Shown here: positions 44,252 to 53,449 of the stretch, one piece after another
Numbering within the stretch: the first letter of the stretch is position 1
How the letters are laid out: every line of letters starts with the position of its first letter
NCBI GenBank assembly: GCA_963801985.1
Contig: CAWDGV010000006.1
Location: 195,332-259,331 of the forward strand
Length of the DNA stretch: 64,000 nt
Direction of reading: 5' to 3'
Origin: JABDQZ01 sp963801985
Lineage (GTDB): Bacteria; Pseudomonadota; Gammaproteobacteria; Chromatiales; Chromatiaceae
Notes under the pieces: model-generated
Told to the model about the DNA's origin: nothing
Seen by the model: only the letters and a program-made list of their open reading frames with translations
The model's database searches: none
Made by a program: the position numbers and the translations under genes

Positions 44252-46444
44252 TTATTCAAAGATATATCTGAAGCCAACCTGGACATTGGAAGAATCTTCG
44301 AACTGTCCAAAGGTTGTATCCTCATCACCCCAGTAAACATTAATTTCACCATTAACAATAAACTGGTCTGTTACTGAATACTCCGCATCTATGCGGTCCC
44401 ACCAGCCACCGTTTTCTTCCCAGATAACGATGTTGTTCCAGCGGCCTAACTGGTCTTCGCCAAATGGCTTGGACAGGAACAGGGAAACAAACTCTTTGTT
44501 CTCTTCAGCTTTCTGGAAATTGTTTGACATGGACATAGTCGAGAAGTCGGCCGTATAACGACTGCAATCAACAACATTTCCAACCTGTGTCGTACATTTT
44601 CCGCCATCATCCTTATAGTCAAGATTGCGGAACTGAATGAACTGCGCACTGACCAGCAGGTTAGTCATCACGGTGATATCTGCCCCCAATACATACTTAA
44701 AGTAATCAGCATCTTCCATCTTAAGGGCATTGGTTAGATCACCGATGCCTAACAGAAACTTGTCGATAACCGGTTGCTTCTCGCCTTCATCGTAAAGAAA
44801 CTCACCTCTAAGCACTAAAGGTGTATCGCCAACATTCATTGCATAATCAAAAGATGTACCATAGCTATTGACGGTATAATAAGACTCGGTAAACCTTAGA
44901 GTTGGCGCACCAAGACCGAAGTTACCGGTGCTTGGATCTATTGCTCCATAATAATTACCGGCCCCATCTTTTACTAACACTGTGGTTGGATTGCCCAAAT
45001 CAAAATTGGTCTTGGCCTGATCCCTCGTTAATCCAACTCCTAATACAGGAGTACCCGCCAGATCAGTTGGCGCACGTTCAACAGCGAGTTTTTCGCCATT
45101 CGGAGCACGCCAGCTCAAATCAAGCTTGGGATTTGCGCCGTAATGATTAAAATAATTCAATGAGAAGTTAAAACCATTGTCTAGATTGGATTTCCAGCGA
45201 AATCCAGCATTAACGTCCTCGGTATCAGGATTTTTTGTTACCCATTCAGTGTCGGTACCCCTAAAGCCCGTTGGACTGGTAGGATCGAAAGTTGAAAATG
45301 TATTGAAAGTGGCGAACGTTGCATTTGCCATATACTCAAATGCAGAGCTTGATGACTTGGTACCAGGCTTCCACACGACATCCATCGGTGCAGCACCAGT
45401 AACATTCAGGAGATTTGTTTCGTTGTCATTTCCGTTTGGATCACCCGGGAACAAACCATTTTGAGTGATATTATTTAATAAAATGTCGCCAGGCATCTGA
45501 TAGTCAGCTGAACCAGGCCCAAAAGTTGCGGGCTGATTGATAGAGTCGTCGGCTGTCATGGCTATTCCATCAGGACCTACATTCATTTCCCACAAGGTGG
45601 AAGCAAACAGATCGACTGTTAATCCCCCGAAACTGGTCAAACCCGATGCAATCGGATTACCATTACCATCACCGGTTACATCAAATAACCCACCAAACGC
45701 CGCTGCAGTAAAACTGCCGGCAACATTCGACAAAGCAGGTGCTACGTTATAGAAACCATTGACCTGACCGGTAATGGTGTCCACACCTTTCATCACGAAA
45801 GGCTGTTCATCATCACCACCAGGATTCAAGCCAGGAATTTTATTTTCTTCTGCCTGCGAAACAATCAGCTGCAAGTTATTATTATCACCGATCGCCCTTT
45901 CTGCATTGACCATCCAGATGGGAATACGCGCATCTTCCATCACGTTCTGGTTCAGTTCACGAAAATCAGTCGGGTTAATGATATCCAGCAACTTGATACC
46001 ATCTGCAGTTCCCCAAACGACCTGCTGCTTACCTAAGCGTAGCGACCAATCACTAACTTCAGTATCGACATAGAGCTCACGGAAATAGTCATTCTGGGTA
46101 TACAGTTTGTGACCTCTGTAATTAGTACCACCCTCATTACGACCTTCATCATTAATTGCTGCTGGATCGTAGATGATCTGCAATTCAGCATGCCAGCTGC
46201 TGTCTTCACCCAGATCACCATTCAGGAAAAGCTTCGCCTGGTTCTGGAACTTCATCAGGTCACCGGCGTTATTATGATCGCCAGTATCGAGCATGGATTT
46301 CTCTTGACCGATAGTCGAACCGCTCTTGGCGTAAGCTGCCGTTTCGTTTCGCAGTTCGATTGTTGCTTCAATTTCAGCAAGTACAGCCGATGGCGCAACC
46401 AACGCGACTAGCAATGACTGCATTAAAATAGATTTTTTAAACAT
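44252..46444 (-). CDS. DUF1302 family outer-membrane protein
   Basis: 730 residues with a signal peptide (MFKKSILMQSLLVALVAPSAVLA, cleavage after ALA is likely). WSLRLGKQQVVWGTADGIKL and LDIINPTDFRELNQNVME form the conserved DUF1302 block (about residues 135-170). Alternating hydrophobic strands and the final aromatic residue (VGFRYIFE near the end) suggest an outer-membrane beta-barrel. Members are recurrent neighbours of lipoprotein-sorting-like and MMPL genes. No enzymatic motif is visible. The AT-rich central part (about 45200-45800) encodes long low-complexity loops. Confidence 0.88.
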   Translation of the reverse strand: MFKKSILMQSLLVALVAPSAVLAEIEATIELRNETAAYAKSGSTIGQEKSMLDTGDHNNAGDLMKFQNQAKLFLNGDLGEDSSWHAELQIIYDPAAINDEGRNEGGTNYRGHKLYTQNDYFRELYVDTEVSDWSLRLGKQQVVWGTADGIKLLDIINPTDFRELNQNVMEDARIPIWMVNAERAIGDNNNLQLIVSQAEENKIPGLNPGGDDEQPFVMKGVDTITGQVNGFYNVAPALSNVAGSFTAAAFGGLFDVTGDGNGNPIASGLTSFGGLTVDLFASTLWEMNVGPDGIAMTADDSINQPATFGPGSADYQMPGDILLNNITQNGLFPGDPNGNDNETNLLNVTGAAPMDVVWKPGTKSSSSAFEYMANATFATFNTFSTFDPTSPTGFRGTDTEWVTKNPDTEDVNAGFRWKSNLDNGFNFSLNYFNHYGANPKLDLSWRAPNGEKLAVERAPTDLAGTPVLGVGLTRDQAKTNFDLGNPTTVLVKDGAGNYYGAIDPSTGNFGLGAPTLRFTESYYTVNSYGTSFDYAMNVGDTPLVLRGEFLYDEGEKQPVIDKFLLGIGDLTNALKMEDADYFKYVLGADITVMTNLLVSAQFIQFRNLDYKDDGGKCTTQVGNVVDCSRYTADFSTMSMSNNFQKAEENKEFVSLFLSKPFGEDQLGRWNNIVIWEENGGWWDRIDAEYSVTDQFIVNGEINVYWGDEDTTFGQFEDSSNVQVGFRYIFE

Positions 46445-46538
46445 TTTTTACTTCCTCTCCCGTTTCGTTCAACTGCAACCCAGGCTGAACGCAAGAAGCC
46501 TGGCAGAACTATGCTTGTTCTTTACCAGGCTCAAATAA

Positions 46539-47483
46539 TTATCTTTTGATTTTACGTAAAGTCTTTTCTGTCCACAGATCTTCGTCTTCACCGCCATTCG
46601 CCACAACGACACTTTGTGGAATAACAGCCCATGTTTCATGGTTTGTAGCCAGGGTTTTGCCATACCAGTAACTCCAGGCTGAAGCACGTGGATCGTCCAT
46701 GTTCAGGCTTTTCCAGTCGCGATCGATAACCTTGATCTGCTCACCACCCTTGAAGTATTCAGTTCTGTAGTCGGCAAATGATTTCGCATCAACATAGCTG
46801 ATTCGATAGTCATACCACCAGTTGTCAAACTTGGTCGTACTTTTCAGCTTGTAAACTTCTTTACCATCATGATCACACGCACCTTTTTCAGGCAGGTTCT
46901 TGGTATAACGGCTTTGCTGGTCCGCAGGAATTTCCATCGCACCCAGGCATCCTGAAAATTTTTCCTTACCCATCAGCTCATGAGTTTCATGCTGAGGTTT
47001 ACGCAAAACCACATCACCGAAAGTAAAGTCAGTACCACCCCATGCATCATCATGCGCTGGTTCTGCAAAACGGCGAATTTTACGCAATGCAGGCAGCCAG
47101 ATTGAATATGCCTGTGATTTGTTATCATCGACAAAATCGGTAATCAACATGCCGGTGCCTTTAAGCTTACCGGAACGGAAAATCGCCAAGTCCTTGGCTT
47201 TTACCACGCCGTCTGAATATTTGTTATTCAGGAAACGTTCGAGTGTATTGGTGGTTGGTTTTTTACCTTCTGATTTACTGACCAGAACGGTGATATCTTT
47301 ACCTTTCTTGGTAATCGCGTATTGATCCAGGGAATAGAAATGGTTCACAAAATAAACCTGGTCAGCCACCTGGTCAGCAGTTACATCTCCGGTCGGATAT
47401 GGAAGATCTTTGGAAACGCCAGCCAGCGCAAGCGCAGGCACCAAGCCCAGTGCTACCAAAAGGGATTTAAAACCTGTTTTCAT
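46539..47483 (-). CDS. LolA-like outer-membrane lipoprotein-sorting family protein
   Basis: About 314 residues from the ATG at 47481-47483, which has GGAGA in front and starts the signal peptide MKTGFKSLLVALGLVPALAL; an upstream in-frame start is less likely. The mature part looks like the LolA/LolB fold family annotated as outer membrane lipoprotein-sorting protein: YSIWLPALRKIRRFAEPAHD, DFTFGDVVLRKP and a C-terminal WYGKTLATNHETWAVIP. It would ferry a lipid through the periplasm between the MMPL pump and the DUF1302 barrel. It is the first gene of the leftward set. Confidence 0.88.
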   Translation of the reverse strand: MKTGFKSLLVALGLVPALALAGVSKDLPYPTGDVTADQVADQVYFVNHFYSLDQYAITKKGKDITVLVSKSEGKKPTTNTLERFLNNKYSDGVVKAKDLAIFRSGKLKGTGMLITDFVDDNKSQAYSIWLPALRKIRRFAEPAHDDAWGGTDFTFGDVVLRKPQHETHELMGKEKFSGCLGAMEIPADQQSRYTKNLPEKGACDHDGKEVYKLKSTTKFDNWWYDYRISYVDAKSFADYRTEYFKGGEQIKVIDRDWKSLNMDDPRASAWSYWYGKTLATNHETWAVIPQSVVVANGGEDEDLWTEKTLRKIKR

Positions 47484-47771
47484 ATATTTCTCCAAGTACT
47501 GCAATTTAATTGCCGTCATGTGATTTTTTCAAAGTAACGATAAACCATATGCCTATTGCTGACATTTTAATGGCTCTCTTCCAAATCCGTTGCTTTTTTA
47601 CAAATTGTTGTATTCAAGCTACTTATAGTGAATATTAGTACACTTTGCAACATCTGTGAAGAAATAATTGATATTTGTCATTTACAATATTCTAATATAC
47701 TGAAACAGGTTGTCTTCAAGACAAGCATGCTGTAACTATGTAATTTTGCTACCTAAAAATGGTATCCTGAA

Positions 47772-47975
47772 ATGATTGAAACAACACTCGGACTTGGTGT
47801 TGGCGCACTGTTGCTAATACTTTTTATATGGCTCCTGCCACTCTTGCTGATCCTGCGGTCCCGCAAAACCACAGGAGCTGAAAAAGCCGCCTGGGTTTTA
47901 CTGTTGTTGTTTTTCTCATGGTTCAGCTGGATTTTTTATCTCTTACTGGCACCGCTTGGAGAAAAACAAACATAG
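47772..47975 (+). CDS. Small two-helix membrane protein (PLDc_N-like)
   Basis: 67 residues: helix one about 8-29, a basic turn LRSRKTTGAEKAAW, and helix two about 38-58 ending FYLLLAPLGEKQT. The pattern matches the PLDc_N module that normally precedes cardiolipin synthase domains and also occurs as stand-alone peptides. It stands alone, diverging from the lipid-transport set and convergent with the stomatin-like gene. The function is unknown. Confidence 0.7.
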   Translation: MIETTLGLGVGALLLILFIWLLPLLLILRSRKTTGAEKAAWVLLLLFFSWFSWIFYLLLAPLGEKQT

Positions 47976-48014
47976 GGATTCATTCAGTCGATTTCAGGGT
48001 TTTCCATAATTTAT

Positions 48015-48866
48015 TCACGATTTCCCCATCATGCCTTTAATAGCCGCCGGCAAATCTGCGGGCAACACTACCATCTTGCCATTTTCCGAGGAGGACAGTT
48101 TTTCCAGCGCATCAACGTATTTCTGTCCCAACAGGTAAACAATCGGAGTTTCATTGTCACCAATTGCCTCGGTAACCATCTGGATGGCCTTTTGGCTCGC
48201 GTCCGCGAGAATAACCTCGGCTTCGGCATCACGCCTTGAAGCCTCGAGACGGCCCTCCGCCTCCAGAATCTGCGCCTGCTTGTCACCTTCAGCACGGGTA
48301 ACCGTGGCACGTCGTGCACGCTCGGCAGCCGCCTGTTCCTCCATGGCCTTCTGCATGGTGCCAGACGGGTTAATGTCCTGAATTTCCACGGTCTTCATGA
48401 TAATGCCCCAGTCAGCAATATCATCAGAAATGGATTGTTTCAGCTTGGCCTTGATCATTTCCCGGGAGGACAAAGCAGCATCCAGCGCCATTTCGCCGAT
48501 GATTGAACGCAAACTCGTTTGCACCAGCGTCTGGATAGCAATCTCATAATCTTCAACACCATAAACAGCCTTCTCTGGCGAAATAATATTCATATACGCC
48601 ACGGCATTAGCCACGATAACGGCATTATCTTCCGTAATCACTTCCTGTGAAGGGATATCCAGAACAATATCTTTCGTGGTGACCTTGTAAGCCACGTCAT
48701 CAATATAAGGTATGAGGATATTCAGACCAGGATTGAGCGTCATATGATACTTACCCAATCGCTGCACGACCCACTTGTGTCCCTGCGGTACCAGCCTGAC
48801 ACCTTTTGCAATGGTGACAACCACCAACACCAGAATAGCTAACGATATATATAGTCCTGCGTCCAT
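48015..48866 (-). CDS. SPFH/band 7 (stomatin-like) protein
   Basis: About 283 residues from the ATG at 48864-48866. An N-terminal membrane helix (about 4-24) is followed by the band 7 domain with VPQGHKWVVQRLGKYHMTLN and LRSIIGEMALDAALSSREMI, then a coiled-coil rich in alanine and glutamate (about 165-230). Such proteins form large membrane-associated assemblies (QmcA/stomatin type). It is encoded 19 bases after the NfeD-like gene, its usual partner. Confidence 0.93.
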   Translation of the reverse strand: MDAGLYISLAILVLVVVTIAKGVRLVPQGHKWVVQRLGKYHMTLNPGLNILIPYIDDVAYKVTTKDIVLDIPSQEVITEDNAVIVANAVAYMNIISPEKAVYGVEDYEIAIQTLVQTSLRSIIGEMALDAALSSREMIKAKLKQSISDDIADWGIIMKTVEIQDINPSGTMQKAMEEQAAAERARRATVTRAEGDKQAQILEAEGRLEASRRDAEAEVILADASQKAIQMVTEAIGDNETPIVYLLGQKYVDALEKLSSSENGKMVVLPADLPAAIKGMMGKS

Positions 48867-48885
48867 CACAAACTCCCGATAAAAT

Positions 48886-49338
48886 TCATACTTTTTTGAC
48901 GATTAAACTATTGCCGGAAACATCAACAACCTGCACACGATCGCCTGCTGCAAGCTGATCCTGTGAAATAAACAGCCATTCATCAGAACCCAGCACCGGC
49001 GCTGAAAACCGCAGCTTCCCTCTCCGCTCACCTTTAGGCACAACCATCACCTGGCCGACTTCACCAACAATTGATTCACGCGACAGCCCCGCCTTGGTTT
49101 TGTCTATCGACAAGGGTTTCAGATACCTGAACCAGAGCCAGGTCAATATGACCGACAGCACCGTCCAGACCACCACCTGCAGAGTGAAAGATAAACCAGG
49201 CAGAAAAAGCACCAGCAAACCAACAACGACTGCGGCAGCCCCAAACCATAATGAAGTAAAACTGGGCAATGGTATCTCAAGCAGAATCAGTCCGATTCCC
49301 AGCACTATCCAGTGCCAATACAGAATTTCAAAACCCAT
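48886..49338 (-). CDS. NfeD-like membrane protein
   Basis: 150 residues: a hydrophobic N-terminal half (helices about 8-25, 28-45 and 48-68) and a C-terminal OB-fold domain (about 85-150; ESIVGEVGQVMVVPKGERRG, GDRVQVVDVSGNSLIVKKV). Short NfeD proteins pair with SPFH proteins, the next gene here, and are thought to support membrane microdomain or protease functions. It is the first gene of the two-gene leftward unit, diverging from the TtcA-like gene. Confidence 0.92.
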   Translation of the reverse strand: MGFEILYWHWIVLGIGLILLEIPLPSFTSLWFGAAAVVVGLLVLFLPGLSFTLQVVVWTVLSVILTWLWFRYLKPLSIDKTKAGLSRESIVGEVGQVMVVPKGERRGKLRFSAPVLGSDEWLFISQDQLAAGDRVQVVDVSGNSLIVKKV

Positions 49339-49434
49339 CGCTTTACCTCTTTATAAAAACAAGCAGATTATTTGACTCGTCATTCCACTGCCGCCAGTAT
49401 AACCGTAAGCCATTACATTTTAATTTTTTTTCGC

Positions 49435-50169
49435 GTGACCGATTTCATCAAACCACCCAAAACCCTGCTAAGAGCTGTTGGCCGCGCCATTGCCGACTAC
49501 GACATGATCAGAAACGGCGACCGTATACTGATAGGCGTTTCCGGCGGCAAGGATTCTCTCTCCCTGCTACAGATCCTGTATCACCTGCAAACCTATGCCC
49601 CGGTCAAATTTGAACTGGGTGTCATCACTGTTGACCCGGAAGTTGAGGGTTTTGATCCGTCCTCACTCACTGACTACTACGACCAGCTGGGTGTGCAATG
49701 GTTCTACGAGCAGCAGCCGATTATGGAAGATGCCAAAAGGAATTTACAGGGCGACTCTTTCTGCGCCTATTGTGCACGCATGAAACGCGGCATTATGTAT
49801 CGTGTCTGCCGGGAACATGGCTATAACGTCCTGACCCTGGCTCAACACCTCGATGACCTCGCTGAAAGCTTCATGATGTCGGCATTCCACCAGGGCAAGC
49901 TCGGTACCATGAAAGCCCATTATATCAATGATGCCGGTGATATTCGTATTATTCGCCCGCTGATTTATGCCCGCGAAAACCAGACAGCCGCATTTGCCAA
50001 ATCTGCCGGCCTGCCCATTATTCCCGATTCCTGCCCCGCCTGCTTTAGCGCACCCACCCAACGCGCCTATTTCAAGCAACTGTTACACCAGGAAGAGTTA
50101 CACAACAAACAGTTATTTGGCAGTTTATTGTCAGCCATGCGTCCGCTGATGGGCGAGAGAAAAACATAA
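49435..50169 (+). CDS. TtcA-like tRNA-thiolation family protein, divergent
   Basis: About 244 residues from a GTG at 49435 (MTDFIKPPKTLLRAVGRAIA); a TTG at 49372 would add 21 residues. The PP-loop ILIGVSGGKDSLSLLQILYH binds ATP. Two CxxC motifs remain, SFCAYCARMKRGIMYR and DSCPACFSAPTQR. In E. coli TtcA, which makes 2-thiocytidine at tRNA position 32, the corresponding regions read GHHRDD and CNLCGSQPN; here they are QHLDDLAE and CPACFSAP. The protein therefore belongs to a sister branch and may modify another substrate. A CACCACAAAG repeat follows two bases after its stop. Confidence 0.85.
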   Translation: MTDFIKPPKTLLRAVGRAIADYDMIRNGDRILIGVSGGKDSLSLLQILYHLQTYAPVKFELGVITVDPEVEGFDPSSLTDYYDQLGVQWFYEQQPIMEDAKRNLQGDSFCAYCARMKRGIMYRVCREHGYNVLTLAQHLDDLAESFMMSAFHQGKLGTMKAHYINDAGDIRIIRPLIYARENQTAAFAKSAGLPIIPDSCPACFSAPTQRAYFKQLLHQEELHNKQLFGSLLSAMRPLMGERKT

Positions 50170-50170
50170 C

Positions 50171-50318
50171 TCACCACATAAGGACTCAAAGATCACGAAG
50201 CCTGTATAGCCATAAAGGACCATCGGGAAAATCCAGCCTCTTTATCTGCCAGGCTAAACGCACATCCTTTTAAGCATGACAAATTAGCCTTTGTGTCCTT
50301 TGTGTCCTTTGTGGTGAA
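50171..50318 (+). repeat. CACCACAAAG inverted-end element, copy B
   Basis: The left end is TCACCACATAAGGACTCAAA followed by GATCACGAAG. The right end is a run of TTTGTGTCC units ending TTTGTGGTGAA, in which the TGTCCTT unit is repeated. The element begins two bases after the TtcA-like stop and ends 33 bases before leuS. The interior has no reading frame. Confidence 0.8.
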
Positions 50319-50351
50319 ATAATCCTTTTATAATGAAACTCCTATTTTCCG

Positions 50352-52904
50352 ATGGATAAGCAGTACAAACCCGAAAACATCGAAGCCGACGCGCAGCAGT
50401 ACTGGCAGGACAACCTGTCATTCAAGGCAACTGAAGACCCTGAACGCGAAAAGTTTTACTGCCTGTCAATGTTCCCCTACCCCAGTGGCAAGCTGCACAT
50501 GGGCCATGTCAGGAATTACACCATCGGTGATGTCATTTCCCGCTACCAGCGCATGCTCGGTAAAAATGTATTGCAGCCCATGGGCTGGGACGCATTTGGC
50601 CTGCCCGCAGAAAATGCCGCAATCAAGAACAACACGCCCCCAGCCGAATGGACCTACGCCAACATTGCCTACATGAAAGACCAGCTCAATCGCCTGGGCT
50701 TTGGTTATGACTGGGACCGTGAACTGGCAACCTGCGACCCGGATTACTACCAATGGGAACAGTGGCTGTTTACCCGCCTGATTGAAAAAGGTATGGCTTA
50801 CCAGAAAACAGCCACGGTTAACTGGGATCCTGTAGACCAGACGGTTCTGGCCAATGAACAGGTTATCGACGGCCGAGGCTGGCGCTCAGGCGCGCTGGTC
50901 GAAAAAAAGGACATTGAACAATGGTTCCTCAAAATCACCGATTATTCCCAGGAACTACTGGATGACCTGGATAAACTGCCCGACTGGCCGGAACGCGTTA
51001 TTACCATGCAGCGCAACTGGATTGGCCGCTCAGTCGGGCTGCAAATGAGTTTTGGCCTGGAAAATTCTGAAACATCGCTGGATATTTTCACTACCCGCCC
51101 GGACACCCTGCTGGGTGTCACCTATGTCGCGGTTGCTGCCGAGCACCCACTGGCCCTGGATGCCGCTGAAAACAATGCTGATTTGCAGGACTTTATCGAC
51201 GAATGCAAACAGGGCGGTGTTTCCGAAGCCGAACTCGAAACCATGGAGAAAAAAGGCTTTCCACTTGGTATCAATGCCATTCACCCGGTTACAGGTGAGC
51301 CGGTCCCTGTATTTGCCGCCAATTTTGTACTGATGAGTTATGGCAGTGGTGCCGTCATGGCGGTACCCGCCCATGATCAGCGTGACTGGGAGTTTGCCGA
51401 AAAATACGGCATAGAAAGGAAACAGGTCATTTTCCCTGCTGATGCGTCAGAAGCCGACACCAGCAAAGCTGCCTTTGTAGAAAAAGGTATTTTGAAAAAC
51501 TCCGGTGAATTTGACAACCTGACCTCAGAACAGGCTTTTGATGCTATTGCTGACTGGCTTGAAAATAACGACAAGGGCAAGCGCCAGGTCAACTTCCGCC
51601 TGCGTGACTGGGGAGTTTCCCGCCAGCGTTACTGGGGCTGCCCCATACCCGTTATCAAAACTGCAGACGGCTCACCCCGGCCCGCTGAAGAATTTCCGGT
51701 TCGCCTGCCTGAAGATGTCATTGTCGATGGCTCCGGTTCACCTTTAAAGAAAATGCCATCGTTCTACGAACTTGAAAATGGCGAGTCGCGCGAAACAGAT
51801 ACCTTCGATACCTTTTTTGAATCCAGCTGGTATTACGCCCGCTACTGCTGCCCGAATGCAACCGACAGCATGCTGGATGATCGCGCCAAATACTGGCTAC
51901 CAGTAGACCAGTACGTAGGTGGTATCGAGCATGCCATTTTGCACCTGCTGTATGCGCGTTTCTTCAACAAACTGATGCGTGACGAGGGGCTCATTGACAA
52001 CGATGAACCTTTCAGCCGCCTGCTGACCCAGGGCATGGTGATCGCCGAAACCTATTACCGGGAAAACAAAGACGGCTCCAAGGAGTGGTTCAACCCGGCC
52101 GAAGTAGACGTTGAGCGTGACAGTAAAGGCCGGGTTACCAGTGCCATCCTGCAAACTGACGGTCAACCCGTGGTAGCCGGTGGCATTGAGAAAATGTCCA
52201 AATCAAAGAACAACGGCGTCGATCCACAGGATTTAATCGACCGTTACGGCGCTGACACCGTTCGACTATACACCATGTTTACTGCCCCACCTGACCAGTC
52301 ACTGGAATGGTCTGATGAAGGCGTGGAAGGCGCACATCGTTTCCTCAAGCGACTCTGGTCACTGGCCGCCGAAATGACAAGCGACGAAATACCTTTGCCT
52401 GATGACCTGCCTGAGCAGTTAAAAAACGTCCGCCGCGAAATCCACAGTGTGCTGAAAAAAGCCCTGTTTGATTATGACCGACAACAGTACAACACCGTGG
52501 TCTCATCCTGCATGAGCATGGTGAACCAACTTTACAAGCTGGACGAAACTTCCGCCGACAAGGCTGTCTTGCGTGAAGGCATGGGTATTGTATTACGCCT
52601 GCTCGCACCAATCTCTCCCCATGTAACGCATTTCCTGTGGAGAGAACTGGGCTTTGGCGAAAACATCCAGACCGCAGCCTGGCCCGAACTGGATGAGTCT
52701 GCCCTGACCAGGAACAGCATTGACTACGTGGTTCAGGTCAATGGCAAAGTCCGTGGCAAAATCTCTGTTGCCGCCGATGCTGACAAGCAGGCTGTTGAGG
52801 CAACCGCCAAGGCAAATGAAAACGTGCAACGATTTACTGAAGGAGCTACCATCAGGAAAGTCATTGTAGTTCCCAACAAGCTGGTTAACATTGTTGCCAA
52901 CTAG
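50352..52904 (+). CDS. leuS: Leucyl-tRNA synthetase
   Basis: 850 residues, full length. The class I signature is YPSGKLHMGHVRNYTIGD (HMGH) and the KMSKS loop is IEKMSKSKNNGVDP. The editing domain is inserted at about residues 220-420, with TTRPDTLLGVTYVAVAAEH. It is followed 17 bases later by lptE in the conserved leuS-lptE-holA order. Confidence 0.99.
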   Translation: MDKQYKPENIEADAQQYWQDNLSFKATEDPEREKFYCLSMFPYPSGKLHMGHVRNYTIGDVISRYQRMLGKNVLQPMGWDAFGLPAENAAIKNNTPPAEWTYANIAYMKDQLNRLGFGYDWDRELATCDPDYYQWEQWLFTRLIEKGMAYQKTATVNWDPVDQTVLANEQVIDGRGWRSGALVEKKDIEQWFLKITDYSQELLDDLDKLPDWPERVITMQRNWIGRSVGLQMSFGLENSETSLDIFTTRPDTLLGVTYVAVAAEHPLALDAAENNADLQDFIDECKQGGVSEAELETMEKKGFPLGINAIHPVTGEPVPVFAANFVLMSYGSGAVMAVPAHDQRDWEFAEKYGIERKQVIFPADASEADTSKAAFVEKGILKNSGEFDNLTSEQAFDAIADWLENNDKGKRQVNFRLRDWGVSRQRYWGCPIPVIKTADGSPRPAEEFPVRLPEDVIVDGSGSPLKKMPSFYELENGESRETDTFDTFFESSWYYARYCCPNATDSMLDDRAKYWLPVDQYVGGIEHAILHLLYARFFNKLMRDEGLIDNDEPFSRLLTQGMVIAETYYRENKDGSKEWFNPAEVDVERDSKGRVTSAILQTDGQPVVAGGIEKMSKSKNNGVDPQDLIDRYGADTVRLYTMFTAPPDQSLEWSDEGVEGAHRFLKRLWSLAAEMTSDEIPLPDDLPEQLKNVRREIHSVLKKALFDYDRQQYNTVVSSCMSMVNQLYKLDETSADKAVLREGMGIVLRLLAPISPHVTHFLWRELGFGENIQTAAWPELDESALTRNSIDYVVQVNGKVRGKISVAADADKQAVEATAKANENVQRFTEGATIRKVIVVPNKLVNIVAN

Positions 52905-52921
52905 ACAACGAAAAATAAAAT

Positions 52922-53437
52922 ATGCCGACGACAGAACGCCTCTCAATCCGGAAAATACATTACCTGCTCATTTCACTGCTGCTGATAGCATCATTAGCAA
53001 GCTGTGGATTTCAACTCAGGGAAAGTGTTGCAATTCCGGAGGATTTTGGCCCGGTTAAAATCCAAGGCATTAGCGAGTTTTCCACCATCTACAAGGCTGT
53101 ACGCAACGCCTTGCGTCAATCTTCCATTGAAATCACGCAAGATGATTCAGCCAATCATATCCTGGTTATCAACCGGGTCAGAAATGAGCGCCGCGTATTA
53201 TCTGTCGACAGCTCAGGCAAAGTCGCTGAAAACGAGCTGATCAAATCATTCACTTTCCAGCTGCTGGACCGGGACGGCAACAGCGTTACTGAGCCACAAA
53301 CCATATCGACCAACCGCTCCTACGCGGTCCCCGAAACTGCAGGCCTGGGCACAGCCCTGGAAGACCAGGAAATTAGCCGAAGCATGGAAGAGTCACTGGT
53401 AGAGCGCATGCTCAGATACCTGGCAGGCAGGATATAA
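52922..53437 (+). CDS. lptE: LPS-assembly lipoprotein LptE
   Basis: 171 residues. The signal peptide ends in a lipobox LASC with the lipidated cysteine at C28. GFQLRESVAIPEDFGPVKI is the typical start of mature LptE/RlpB. It plugs the LptD barrel in the outer membrane and helps insert LPS there. It lies between leuS and holA, 12 bases before holA. Confidence 0.95.
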   Translation: MPTTERLSIRKIHYLLISLLLIASLASCGFQLRESVAIPEDFGPVKIQGISEFSTIYKAVRNALRQSSIEITQDDSANHILVINRVRNERRVLSVDSSGKVAENELIKSFTFQLLDRDGNSVTEPQTISTNRSYAVPETAGLGTALEDQEISRSMEESLVERMLRYLAGRI

Positions 53438-53449
53438 GCAGTTTTTCAT

